64,000 bases of DNA from Longitalea arenae (GCF_016924755.1 NZ_JAFFJX010000001.1:1054001-1118000); one strand, 5' to 3'; counted from the first letter of the stretch, positions 55,301 through 63,623 are shown. Numbers and translations are program-made. The notes: generated by a model from the sequence alone, not told the origin.

Positions 55301-55452
55301 GACGCAACCTGTGGACCATCATGCGAAAGAGCGATAACATCGATCCCGAATCACAATTTGGTTCCGATGTGAAGTACTATGGTATTGAAGGTACCAGTCT
55401 GCCTTCAACCCGCACGTATGGGGTAAACCTGAATTTGAAATTTAAAAAGTAG
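52372..55452 (+). CDS. SusC/RagA TonB-linked transporter 4
   Basis: About 1026 residues from ATG 52372, which starts a good signal peptide (MRHVHLLIAFILLHSAVLAQ); a TTG two codons upstream is possible. Domains: carboxypeptidase-D-like (about 24-100), plug (EVVVTALGISKEARRVG, NSLSGRVAGL, SPLFVINGVPMDN, TVLKGQAASALYGSRATNG) and barrel ending in VNLNLKFKK. It has no STN domain. It closely resembles the interrupted SusC at 17713, for example FQYEYGQG and AAQASGR-SWG and YPYVAQK. The downstream genes are SusD, an FG-GAP protein and a haloperoxidase-like enzyme rather than glycosidases, so the substrate may not be a simple glycan. Confidence 0.92.
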   Translation: MRHVHLLIAFILLHSAVLAQTRQLSGFVRDKAGTGIPAVTIKVRGNNNQTVTDINGAFSLQVPTGNIQLVASSVGYSEQTIDVAENQANVTINLEEGAGQQLGEVVVTALGISKEARRVGYSVSTVVGDQLNQARETNVANSLSGRVAGLKVSGTNSGPGGTVKLLLRGLPSMNNPGSPLFVINGVPMDNTQRGASGEWGGADYGDGIGNINPDDIETMTVLKGQAASALYGSRATNGVILITTKSGKRGDFSVDYNLNIMVDDAIDFTEFQYEYGQGVNGMKPATRSAAQASGRFSWGERLDGSQVIQFDGNTYPYVAQKDNIENFYRLGPSFTNTVAVSRGGENGSFRLSLSNLSNESIIRNSGLDRKTANLNIEQNITDKLQIKMMANYIDERFKNRPQLSDGPMNANNGQFLATNIDQEILKPGYDPATGYEIQFSDDEYVTNPWFVVNQYINNVDRKRFITSTAARYNFTKGIYAQARLGYDIMHDRLFKVEPWGTAYTTNRAGNLQDLASFERYELNVDGLIGINQRITDDLSFDAAVGANLRKNQDEKIKIGGGPFILPYQYSWNNVQNFNREHIFNKTQVNSAYYTVDFSFKNFLTLGTTGRYDAYSTLPEDNNTIFVPSVSASLIFSELANINRLDFGKLRASYAVTSNELTRPYQTDIYYSLGNPFNTVPMGQFNTSLPSGLLKPFTVAEFEIGTELRTLGNRLNFDVAYFTKKTRNEIMNATFSIATGYTSGYIPNGQTQNKGLEVMINAVPVRTKDFSWTTTLNFTHINNRVLRTDAAGNNVNQGQNRGTLGNAITAYVQGFAGPQILAYDYKRDSKGDMVVDASGYPVRGDSLIAWGSVLPKVYGGLNNEITFKGLALSFLIDYNYGNKILSATNYYAILRGLHKMTLEGRDGITKGVTETGAPNTVRADAQGYYRALAQQVTSVTVVDGDFIKLRQVQLSYSVPSNIVSKWPLFRSVQISLVGRNLWTIMRKSDNIDPESQFGSDVKYYGIEGTSLPSTRTYGVNLNLKFKK

Positions 55453-55485
55453 TGATCAGGCTATTTAAACATTAAAATGTTTCAG

Positions 55486-57102
55486 ATGAAAAAAATATCT
55501 CTATATATAGGTTTGGTGGCTCTTGCGCTGGCAGCGGGATGTACAAAGGACTTTGACGCCATAAATACGGATCCTAACCAAACGCCTCCTGCTAATTTCA
55601 ATTCCGATTATTTTTTATCGGGCAGCCAGTGGAATTATATCAATGGTATCACCGGTTATAACGGCTCTATTTTATTCCAGAGTGGCTGGGCGCAGATTTT
55701 CTCTTCCACTTCATCGGGCGCCGCCAATTATTACAGCAATGCCGATAAATACGTACCATCTGGCAATACCAACGATTATGCGGGCCGCGGTTTCGATCTT
55801 ATGTATAAAAGCGCCCGCTTGTCGCAGGAGATCATCAATAACTATGGCAATAATGCCGATAAAGTAAATGTGGTAAGTGCGGCCACTGTTATGAAAGTGC
55901 TGGCCATGCATTACGCAACTGACCTGTACGGCGATATTCCTTATTCCCAGGCTTTCCAGGCGGCTACCAATGTTACACAGCCTGTTTATGACAAACAACA
56001 GGATGTTTACAATTCCCTGTTGAATGACCTGGATGCAGCGTTGACAAAATTTGATCCGTCAAAACCGAAACCTGCCGCTGACCTGTTCCCATATCAGGGT
56101 GATGTGGCCAAATGGAAAAGGTTCGGTTATTCGTTGATGCTGCGGATCGCCATGCGGTTAACAAAAGTGGATCCCGCCAAAGCACAGCAATATGCGGAAA
56201 AAGCAGCGGCTGGCGGAACCATGTCTTCTGTTGCAGATGATGTATGGGTAAAAGGCGATAATGCCGCCGGTTACCGCAGCGAGAACTCGCGTGCACTGAT
56301 AACGCCGGCCGACTTTTACAGCGTGAGATGGAGTAAGACCCTGATGGATTTCCTGCAATCAACCAATGATCCGCGCATCAGCGCCATTGCCGAAGTGCCT
56401 CCTCCGGGGCTGGCTGGCAATACCGATGTCACTAAATCGGGCGATAACACAGCTGCCAACCAGATCGGTCAACCGCATGGCTGGGACCTCAATGGCGGTG
56501 CAACAGATATCAGGAACTCTCCCGGTTATCCCGGTGGTACCGGTAGCGGCGGCGATTTTACGCCCATAGGGAGATATTCCCGTCCACGCCTGGTTGTATA
56601 CACCGACCTTAACAGTCCCCAGTTCGTAATGACCTATGCAGAATCGGAATTGTTACTGGCCGAGGCAAAAGCAAGAGGCTGGAATGTGGGCGCTACTACC
56701 GCCGCCCAGCATTATGCCAATGGTGTATCTGCCGGTATTCAATCTGTGGGAACATTCCATAGCAGTGCGGTGATTTCACCTGCAACGGCCAATGCCTATG
56801 CAGCAGCAAACCCCCTCAATACTTCTTCACTGGCTGCCTCATTAAAGCAGATCAATGAACAGTATTGGGCAACCACCGGCATACTTATGAATTTTGTAGA
56901 AGCCTGGAACAACTGGAGAAGATCAGGATACCCGGTACTCACCCCGGTTGTATATCCCGGTAATTTTTCGGGCGGCGTTATTCCCCGAAGACAATTATAC
57001 CCCACAACCGAACCAACCGCCAATCCCGAGAACTACAGGATGGCAGTGAGCAATCTCACTGCCGGCGATGCATGGAACTCGAGAATGTGGTGGGACAAGT
57101 AG
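55486..57102 (+). CDS. SusD/RagB-type nutrient-binding lipoprotein 4
   Basis: About 538 residues from ATG 55486 (MKKISLY); an ATG 9 bp upstream is an alternative. The lipobox is LALAAGC (C19), followed by TKDFDAINTDPNQ, the acidic start typical of this SusD subtype. Marks include AMHYATDLYGDIPYSQAF, YSLMLRIAMRLTKVD, FVMTYAESELLLAEAKARGW and the terminal RMWWDK block. It starts 33 bp after SusC 4. It shares the subtype of the SusD at 20885. It is the presumed surface-binding partner of SusC 4. Confidence 0.9.
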   Translation: MKKISLYIGLVALALAAGCTKDFDAINTDPNQTPPANFNSDYFLSGSQWNYINGITGYNGSILFQSGWAQIFSSTSSGAANYYSNADKYVPSGNTNDYAGRGFDLMYKSARLSQEIINNYGNNADKVNVVSAATVMKVLAMHYATDLYGDIPYSQAFQAATNVTQPVYDKQQDVYNSLLNDLDAALTKFDPSKPKPAADLFPYQGDVAKWKRFGYSLMLRIAMRLTKVDPAKAQQYAEKAAAGGTMSSVADDVWVKGDNAAGYRSENSRALITPADFYSVRWSKTLMDFLQSTNDPRISAIAEVPPPGLAGNTDVTKSGDNTAANQIGQPHGWDLNGGATDIRNSPGYPGGTGSGGDFTPIGRYSRPRLVVYTDLNSPQFVMTYAESELLLAEAKARGWNVGATTAAQHYANGVSAGIQSVGTFHSSAVISPATANAYAAANPLNTSSLAASLKQINEQYWATTGILMNFVEAWNNWRRSGYPVLTPVVYPGNFSGGVIPRRQLYPTTEPTANPENYRMAVSNLTAGDAWNSRMWWDK

Positions 57103-57130
57103 TCGATGTGATAATTTGATAATGGAAAAC

Positions 57131-57162
57131 AGCCGTGTCACGATTCAAACCGTGGCACGGCT
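57131..57162. repeat. 12-bp hairpin, CGTGGCACGG core
   Basis: AGCCGTGTCACG (57131-57142) pairs with CGTGGCACGGCT (57151-57162), 11 Watson-Crick pairs plus one G-U, around an 8-base loop. It lies 28 bp after the SusD 4 stop and 12 bp before the FG-GAP gene. It resembles the hairpins at 4772 and 47153 (shared GTGGCAC). No T-run follows, so it may tune expression between the two genes rather than end transcription. Confidence 0.7.
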
Positions 57163-57174
57163 ATACTGTTAGTT

Positions 57175-60100
57175 ATGAAAAGAACAGCCATCATCATTAC
57201 CCTGCTTTGCTTCATTAGCGCGCTTACTGCCGTGGGACAAAACCCTTTGTTTGAATTGTTAACGCCGAAGCAAACAAACATACATTTCGCCAATCGTATC
57301 AATGAAACCGAACATCTGAATGTGCTGGCCTACGAGTACTTCTATAATGGCGGTGGCGTGGCCGTGGGTGATATCAATAACGATGGACTCGAAGACATTT
57401 TTCTCGTCGCCAATATGAACGAGAATAAATTGTACCTCAATACCGGTAACCTGCAGTTTAAAGACATCACCAAAGAAGCCGGCGCCGCACTTGCGGGAAG
57501 ACCCAGGAGCTGGAAGACCGGCGTTACCATGGCCGATGTGAATGGCGACGGCTGGCTGGATATTTATGTATGTTATTCCGGTAAGGTAACCGACGAGCTG
57601 CGCCGCAACCAGCTATTTATCAACCAGGGCAATAGTACCTTTAAAGAAGAAGCGGCCGCCTATGGCCTAGATGACAAAAGCTACAGCACGCAGGCTGCCT
57701 TTTTCGATTATGATAACGATAGTGATCTGGATCTTTTCCTGCTAAATCATAGTATAAAGAAGGTCGATAATATGGAACTGGCCCGCTACCGCGATGAAGT
57801 GGATGAGCTGGCAGGCAACAAACTCTACGAGAATCAGAACAATCATTTTATCGATGTTTCCAAAAAAGCCGGCATCCGGCAAAACCCTTTAACGTTCGGA
57901 CTGGGCATAGCCATTGCCGATATCAATAAAGACGGCTGGCAGGATGTATATGTGACCAATGACTATAATGAGCCCGATTATATGTACATGAACAATGGTG
58001 ATCGCACTTTCACCAATGAAGCCGATAAAAGCCTGCGTTATCTTTCGCAATTTTCCATGGGGGTAGATATTGCCGACTTTAACAACGATGCCTTACCGGA
58101 TATTGTTACGCTCGATATGCTGCCCGAAGATAACCGGCGGCAGAAGTTATTGCAGCTGCAGGAGAACTATGAATCCTTTGCGCTGATGGTGAACCAGGGT
58201 CTAAACCCGCAGTATATGCGCAACATGCTGCACCTGAACAATGGCCTCATGCCGAAGGCTGCTGATTCTGCCTCCACCGGAGGGCGCGGGGGGAAGGGCG
58301 GTTCCCTCACTTTCAGCGAGATCGGTCAACTGGCCGGTATTTCCAATACCGACTGGAGCTGGTGCCCGCTGCTGGCCGATTATGATAATGATGGCCTCAA
58401 AGACCTGTTTGTTACAAACGGTTACTTACGCGACTATACGAACAAGGATTTTCTGCGTTACTGGGGCGATTACAAGGTGAAGAAAGCGATGGACCGCCAG
58501 CCGGTATTGATGATGGACCTCATACGCGTTATGCCTTCCACTACACTCCCGAATTATATCTTTAAAAATAATGGTAATTGCACCTTTACCAACCAGCAGA
58601 AAACATGGGGAATGGATAGATCGGCCATCTCATCAGGGGCGGTATATGCAGACCTGGATAACGATGGTGACCTTGACCTTGTGATAAATAATATCAATGA
58701 GCATGCGTTTGTGTACAGGAATACCGCGAGAGAAAACACAAAGGCCGGCTATCTTTCCCTTATGCTGCATTACAAAAAGCCAAACTGGTTTGCCATTGGC
58801 GCAAAAATTTGGGTCTATAACCAGAAAACGGTTCAATATGCAGAGGTAAATCCGGCGCGGGGTTATCTTTCCTGTGTAACTACCCGGCTGCATATGGGTA
58901 TTGGCAGCGCCACGACGGTAGATTCAATAAAAATTGAATGGCCCGATCGCAGCGTACAGCTGCTGACCAATGTAGCAACGAACAAAACACATTCGATCAA
59001 CTGGCAACAGGGCGGTGCGGTCATAGAAGAAGACCCGGTATATGCGAGGACGATTTTTACACCTGCCGAAAAATTATTTACTTATAAACATAATGATCTC
59101 AGTGAAAATGATTTTAAACGTCAGTTGCTGATGTTGTTTATGTATTCAAAGACAGGGCCTGTAATGGCAAAAGGAGATGTGAACAAGGACGGCCGCGAAG
59201 ACCTGTTTGTAAGTGGCGATAAGAACAAACCGGGCAAACTATATGTACAAAATGCCAAAGGATCGTTTTATGAAGAACCGAATTTCTTTGCCGGGGATGA
59301 AACCAGCAGCACCATTGCAGCTGCCACATTTTTTGATGCTGATGGCGATGGCGACCAGGACCTTTATGTGGCCAAAGGGGGGTATGCTTTATATGAACCC
59401 GGCAGGCCGGCTTTGCAGGATGAACTGTATTTAAATGATGTCCGCGGACAGTTTAAACTGGCGAGCGGCGCCTTACCCAATCTGAGCGCCAACAGCAAAT
59501 CCTGTGTGCGGCCCTGTGATTTTGATGGGGATGGCGACCAGGACCTGTTCATCGGCGGCCGCGTCATTCCCGGCTATTATCCATTGGCGCCCACTTCTTA
59601 CCTGCTGCTCAATGACGGTAAAGGAAAGTTCTCGTCGGCCAGCGTACCATTTGCCCAAATTGGAATGGTTACCGATGCCCAGTGGGCCGACCTCGATAAA
59701 GATGGCCGCAAAGACCTGGTGTTATGTGGAGAATTTATGCCTGTAACGGTTTTTATGAATACGCCCTCCGGTTTTGTTGATAAAACCAGCACTTACTTCG
59801 ATGGGGCAGCCAATGGCTTCTGGTTCTCGCTGCAGATCGCCGATATTGATAATGACGGTTACGAAGATATCATTGCCGGTAATTTGGGATTGAACACCTG
59901 TATAAAGGTGTCGGCTAAAGAGCCCGGGGAATTGTATTATGCCGATTTTGACGGCAATGGTTCTGTGGATCCTTTCTTTAATTTTTACAACCAGGGAGTA
60001 AGTTATCCGTTCGTAAGCCGCGACGAATTGAATGAGCAGATCTATCCCATGCGGAAGCGGTTTACTTCTTATGCCGCTTACTCGCAGGCTACCATCAACG

Positions 60101-60516
60101 ACATTTTTACGAAAGCCGAACTCGAAAAGGCTGGTAAGTTACAGGTCACTGAAACCCGCACCCTGGCATTTTTAAACAGGGATGGAAAATTTCTGGCAAC
60201 AGCATTGCCCATGCAGGCGCAGTTTTCATCGGTGACAAAGATCCTTGCCAATGATTTTAACAGCGATGGTAAAAAAGACCTGCTGTTGTTAGGGAACCAT
60301 TCGGCTAACCGGTTAAAGATCGGCTGTATAGATGCCAGTTATGGTTGTTTGCTTACCGGTGATGGCAGGGGCGGCTTTACCTACGTGGCGCAGCCCAATT
60401 CAGGACTTTGCCTCAAAGGCGATGTAAAAGCGGCAGAGGAAATAAAGGTCAATAATACCAGGTATGTAGTAGCAGGCATCTGTAATGATGCCATGCAGTT
60501 CTATAAAGTAGAGTAA
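57175..60516 (+). CDS. Large FG-GAP/VCBS-repeat protein with ASPIC/UnbV domain (CRTAC1-like)
   Basis: An 1113-residue exported protein (signal peptide to about residue 21). It contains many calcium-loop FG-GAP motifs such as DINNDGLEDIF, DVNGDGWLDIY, DYDNDSDLDLF, DINKDGWQDVY, DLDNDGDLDLV, DADGDGDQDLY, DFDGDGDQDLF and DIDNDGYEDI, arranged in two propeller-like halves. Between them (about 545-610) is an ASPIC/UnbV domain with GAKIWVYN and ARGYLSCVTTRLHMGIG. Such proteins are calcium-binding surface or secreted adhesion or binding proteins; enzymatic function is not established. Residues 359-379 hold a glycine-rich insertion described separately. It is followed 1 bp later by a PAP2/haloperoxidase-like gene, a recurrent pairing in this phylum as far as I recall. 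Confidence 0.88.
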   Translation: MKRTAIIITLLCFISALTAVGQNPLFELLTPKQTNIHFANRINETEHLNVLAYEYFYNGGGVAVGDINNDGLEDIFLVANMNENKLYLNTGNLQFKDITKEAGAALAGRPRSWKTGVTMADVNGDGWLDIYVCYSGKVTDELRRNQLFINQGNSTFKEEAAAYGLDDKSYSTQAAFFDYDNDSDLDLFLLNHSIKKVDNMELARYRDEVDELAGNKLYENQNNHFIDVSKKAGIRQNPLTFGLGIAIADINKDGWQDVYVTNDYNEPDYMYMNNGDRTFTNEADKSLRYLSQFSMGVDIADFNNDALPDIVTLDMLPEDNRRQKLLQLQENYESFALMVNQGLNPQYMRNMLHLNNGLMPKAADSASTGGRGGKGGSLTFSEIGQLAGISNTDWSWCPLLADYDNDGLKDLFVTNGYLRDYTNKDFLRYWGDYKVKKAMDRQPVLMMDLIRVMPSTTLPNYIFKNNGNCTFTNQQKTWGMDRSAISSGAVYADLDNDGDLDLVINNINEHAFVYRNTARENTKAGYLSLMLHYKKPNWFAIGAKIWVYNQKTVQYAEVNPARGYLSCVTTRLHMGIGSATTVDSIKIEWPDRSVQLLTNVATNKTHSINWQQGGAVIEEDPVYARTIFTPAEKLFTYKHNDLSENDFKRQLLMLFMYSKTGPVMAKGDVNKDGREDLFVSGDKNKPGKLYVQNAKGSFYEEPNFFAGDETSSTIAAATFFDADGDGDQDLYVAKGGYALYEPGRPALQDELYLNDVRGQFKLASGALPNLSANSKSCVRPCDFDGDGDQDLFIGGRVIPGYYPLAPTSYLLLNDGKGKFSSASVPFAQIGMVTDAQWADLDKDGRKDLVLCGEFMPVTVFMNTPSGFVDKTSTYFDGAANGFWFSLQIADIDNDGYEDIIAGNLGLNTCIKVSAKEPGELYYADFDGNGSVDPFFNFYNQGVSYPFVSRDELNEQIYPMRKRFTSYAAYSQATINDIFTKAELEKAGKLQVTETRTLAFLNRDGKFLATALPMQAQFSSVTKILANDFNSDGKKDLLLLGNHSANRLKIGCIDASYGCLLTGDGRGGFTYVAQPNSGLCLKGDVKAAEEIKVNNTRYVVAGICNDAMQFYKVE

Positions 60517-60517
60517 C

Positions 60518-61963
60518 ATGAAGTTAATCGCAGTTTGTTTGTTTGATTTGTCATACCGGCGTTTGTTCCCAAACGCCGGTTTATTGCATTTTTTGGGTAG
60601 AACCGTTTTTCATCGGGTGCTGCTGTTAGCCCTTATGTTATTGCAAGGGCAGCTTGCCAGCGCGCAAACCAAAGCGGCCAAAGCAAAGATGGTGCATAAG
60701 GAAGAAGCTGTTTTCGCCCGTTACCTGCAGCCGGCTGTCTTTTCCTTATCAAAAATAATGATGCATGATGTAGTGAACCCGCCGGCAGCGGCGCGTTATT
60801 ATGCCTATTGCATGTTGGGCGCTTATGAAATTGTTTCGCAGCAAGACACTTCATTGACATCCCTGCAGCTGCTGTTGCATGAATACAAACGTCCGCTGAT
60901 AAGTACCCGGCCAAAAGACTATGATGCCCGCATAGCGGCCATTTATTGTATCCTTGAAACGGGGCGCTTATTATTGCCATCAGGTTACCGGTTACAGGAA
61001 GAGGAAGAACAGTTTATTGCAGAACAGAGAAAAGCTAAAGTACCCCGCGCAGTCATTGACAGTTCCATACAGGTGGCAAATTTCATAGCCGCGCGTATTG
61101 CAGATTATACGAAAACAGACAGGTATGGCAAATTAAGTGCGCAATTGCGGTATACGCCGGTGAAAGGGGATGAATACTGGTATCCGACACCACCGGCTTA
61201 TATGGAAGCCGTAGAACCTAACTGGAAAAGCGTGCGTCCGCTGCTGATCGACTCCTGTAACCAGTTCCTGCCTTTGCCCCCGGTTGCATTCAGCAAAGAC
61301 AGCAACAGCGCCTTTTACCGCCTGGCCCTTGAAGTGTATGAAACCTCATTAAAACCTACGCAGGAGCAATTGGATATTGCTGCGTTCTGGGATTGTAATC
61401 CGTTTGCCGTTGCCACCTCGGGGCATATGGCTATTGGATTTAAGAAGATCAGTCCGGGCGGGCATTGGATGAATATTGCCGGTATCGCTGCGCAGAAAGC
61501 GCGGTTGGGTTTTGCAGCTACTATAACGGTACAGATGCTAACCGGTATTGCCATCATGGATGCCTTTATCTGTTGCTGGGATGAAAAGTTCCGCTCAAAC
61601 CGCATAAGGCCCGAGACCTATATCAACCGCTACATCAATAAGAAATGGGAGCCCTTGCTGCAAACACCGCCTTTCCCCGAATATACCAGCGGGCACAGCG
61701 TGATCTCTACCACGGCGGCGGAAGTGCTTACCTATTTGATGGGCGATAATTTTAACTTCACCGATAATTCAGAAGAAATATTCGACATTCCCGCACGAAA
61801 TTTCACCTCTTTTCGCCAGGCCGCAGAAGAAGCAGCCATCTCCCGCTTGTATGGCGGTATTCATTACCGCGATGCGATTGTAAACGGACAGCAGCAGGGA
61901 AAACAGCTGGGCGCTTTTATCGTCGGACGGCTAAAGGCGGCTGGTATACAGCCGGTACAATAG
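60518..61963 (+). CDS. PAP2-superfamily enzyme, vanadium-dependent haloperoxidase-like
   Basis: A 481-residue protein as drawn. The phosphate/vanadate-binding motifs are present: KX6RP as KFRSNRIRP (about 357-365), S-G-H in EYTSGHSVIS (about 387-396) and SRX5H as SRLYGGIH (about 442-449). Vanadium haloperoxidases and lipid or acid phosphatases share these residues, so halide oxidation and phosphatase action cannot be separated by sequence alone. The signal peptide core LLLALMLLQGQLASAQ lies at residues 35-50. ATG 60518 directly follows the FG-GAP stop, but a perfect 10-bp hairpin sits within the first 20 codons, so the GTG at 60617 may be the real start; it would give a compact signal peptide. 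Confidence 0.85.
   Translation: MKLIAVCLFDLSYRRLFPNAGLLHFLGRTVFHRVLLLALMLLQGQLASAQTKAAKAKMVHKEEAVFARYLQPAVFSLSKIMMHDVVNPPAAARYYAYCMLGAYEIVSQQDTSLTSLQLLLHEYKRPLISTRPKDYDARIAAIYCILETGRLLLPSGYRLQEEEEQFIAEQRKAKVPRAVIDSSIQVANFIAARIADYTKTDRYGKLSAQLRYTPVKGDEYWYPTPPAYMEAVEPNWKSVRPLLIDSCNQFLPLPPVAFSKDSNSAFYRLALEVYETSLKPTQEQLDIAAFWDCNPFAVATSGHMAIGFKKISPGGHWMNIAGIAAQKARLGFAATITVQMLTGIAIMDAFICCWDEKFRSNRIRPETYINRYINKKWEPLLQTPPFPEYTSGHSVISTTAAEVLTYLMGDNFNFTDNSEEIFDIPARNFTSFRQAAEEAAISRLYGGIHYRDAIVNGQQQGKQLGAFIVGRLKAAGIQPVQ
60555..60580 (+). terminator. Possible terminator hairpin inside the annotated 5' end of the PAP2 gene
   Basis: ACCGGCGTTT (60555-60564) and AAACGCCGGT (60571-60580) pair perfectly around GTTCCC, followed by TTATTGCATTTTTTGG. 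This could end FG-GAP transcription, or act as an attenuator before the haloperoxidase-like gene. It would be within coding sequence if ATG 60518 is used. Confidence 0.5.
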
Positions 61964-62704
61964 CCTTTTGCAGTCATTTATCCCGATTGTCATCGGCTAA
62001 AAGGACATGATTGAAATACGATGTCTTTCATCTGGATTACAATCCCCCTGATCTGAATGCAAAAGGCGTAAACCTGTTGCAAAGAGCAGGAATATAATGA
62101 TCGTAGTTTTGCATTTGAAAAAAGGTGCAAATAGTAATTGCAAAGTCAGCATGATCAATGATGAAAACGAAGGCTTACGGGTGAAAATTTTAATAGTTGA
62201 TGGCTGAGAGGTTTTGTCGCACGAACTTGATCAGAATAGTAATAACATTTTCAACATATCAGTTGGCTAAACGGCCATTGCATTCAAATAAGATAGCTTG
62301 CCTTTCATACCAGATATCTTGCTTTTTATATTAACGTTCGTGTTTATCTATTTGCAGGGCTTGCACGGCAAACAACGAGGTTGGTTCATTAAATTAAACC
62401 GGTTGGCGCGTAAAGAGCTTAATTTTTTATAAGATCTCTGTGTTACATTGTAATAACAATAAAGCTTGTTATCAGATCGATCCTTTTTGTGCTGAGATCC
62501 ATTGATCACATGATGATAAGTGAGCTTTTTTGTAATGACATTGTTTTTTTTGCAGTCAAACCATGGCGAGCGCATGGCAAACAATGGGTTTCATATCCGG
62601 GGCCAGCTGGCCGCCCTTTCAGCAAATGCGTTTTGTATTTGGAACATAGGTGCTGTTGGCCATGAATCTGAGACGGACAGGCTAAAAATTTGTAATTTTA
62701 GCCA
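61964..62704. other. 741-bp gap before the AraC gene
   Basis: No convincing gene is seen. TAGTTTTGCA at 62104-62113 fits the Bacteroidota -7 box (TAnnTTTG) but no -33 is at normal distance and no gene of size follows. A 19-codon frame 62151-62207 encodes GLRVKILIVDG at its end, which resembles the start of response-regulator receiver domains and could be a gene remnant or chance. The rest is A+T-rich. Confidence 0.4.
62680..62703 (+). promoter_or_regulatory. Inverted repeat directly upstream of the AraC start codon
   Basis: GGCTAAAA (62680-62687) and TTTTAGCC (62696-62703) are exact inverted copies around ATTTGTAA, ending 1 base before ATG 62705. As RNA it would form a hairpin covering the translation-initiation region; as DNA it could be an operator for autoregulation. 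Confidence 0.5.
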
Positions 62705-63565
62705 ATGGATGCAGATATTCACACATTATATGAATCTGATTTTTATCGCATCATGGATTTCAGGTGCAAGTGTATAGATTGCCGTACATCAAAACCGGAA
62801 TACAACACTACATTCTGCATCAGCTTTGTGCGTAAAGGCAATTTCCTGTTTAATGTATTTCGCGAGTCGCTGGACTCTTATAACGGCTGTGTGTTGGTCA
62901 CGAAACCGGGTTACGAACGCACGGTAACGCATACGCATACTGTGCCCGACGAATGCACCATCTTCGAATTTAAAGAAACATTTTTTTCGGAATTGCTGGA
63001 GCATTATGGCGGTATTCCTTTCTTCAAGCAAAAAGATTGGGATTCAACGCTGATCAGGACCAATGCTGAGACTGAGTTCCTGCACTTTCAAATAATCCGG
63101 CTTATTCTCAACCGGTCGAACAGTAAGCTGCAGCTGGACAATATGGTGATGGAAGTGATTGAAAAAGTGCTGCGGAAGATCACCGACTACAAACCCGATC
63201 ATCGCATCAATGCCCGCTTAAAGCAAAATCATTTGATCACCATAGAACGGGCTAAAGAATATCTGTCCCAGCATTTTACCGACGATATTTCCCTGATGCA
63301 GGTAGCCACCTATTGTTATGTAAGTCCTTTTCATTTCAGCCGCCTCTTTAAAACATTTACCGGAGAATCGCCCCATCAATACCTGCTTAGCCTCCGCCTC
63401 AAAAATGCCGAGCTCTTATTGCGCAATACATCGCAGCCTGTGGCCGACATCGCTTTTGCTTCGGGGTTTAACAGCATTGAACATTTCACCGCTGCCTTCA
63501 GGCAGAGATATGATTGTCCACCTGCGGCTTATCGGCAGCAGAATGAAGTGGCGCACCACAATTAG
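62705..63565 (+). CDS. AraC-family transcriptional regulator
   Basis: The 286-residue protein has an N-terminal cupin-like sensor region (about 15-115, with CISFVRKGNFLFNVF) and a C-terminal double-HTH domain (about 185-282) with AKEYLSQHFTDDISLMQVA, YVSPFHFSRLFKTFTGESPHQYL, NAELLLRNTSQPVADIAFASGF and the family signature HFTAAFRQRYDCPPAAYR. The N-terminal part has three cysteines in CKCIDC, which is unusual and could indicate metal or redox sensing, but this is a guess. It lies upstream of a DinB-like gene, 58 bp away on the same strand, its most likely local target. Ligand unknown. Confidence 0.88.
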   Translation: MDADIHTLYESDFYRIMDFRCKCIDCRTSKPEYNTTFCISFVRKGNFLFNVFRESLDSYNGCVLVTKPGYERTVTHTHTVPDECTIFEFKETFFSELLEHYGGIPFFKQKDWDSTLIRTNAETEFLHFQIIRLILNRSNSKLQLDNMVMEVIEKVLRKITDYKPDHRINARLKQNHLITIERAKEYLSQHFTDDISLMQVATYCYVSPFHFSRLFKTFTGESPHQYLLSLRLKNAELLLRNTSQPVADIAFASGFNSIEHFTAAFRQRYDCPPAAYRQQNEVAHHN

Positions 63566-63599
63566 CAAGATTCCTTAACCCGCCCGGAAAACGGCTATA

Positions 63600-63607
63600 T
63601 AGCTTTG
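63600..63607 (+). promoter_or_regulatory. Candidate -7 box TAGCTTTG for the DinB-like gene
   Basis: TAGCTTTG matches TAnnTTTG and ends 16 bp before ATG 63624. No clear -33 TTG is found at 19-21 bp upstream, so confidence is moderate at best. Confidence 0.35.
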
Positions 63608-63623
63608 CTGAAAATACAGCATC

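Noticed and set aside
62520-62777. 85-codon frame overlapping the AraC start
   Set aside because: It overlaps the start of the AraC gene in another frame, has no family resemblance, and the AraC frame is strongly supported.
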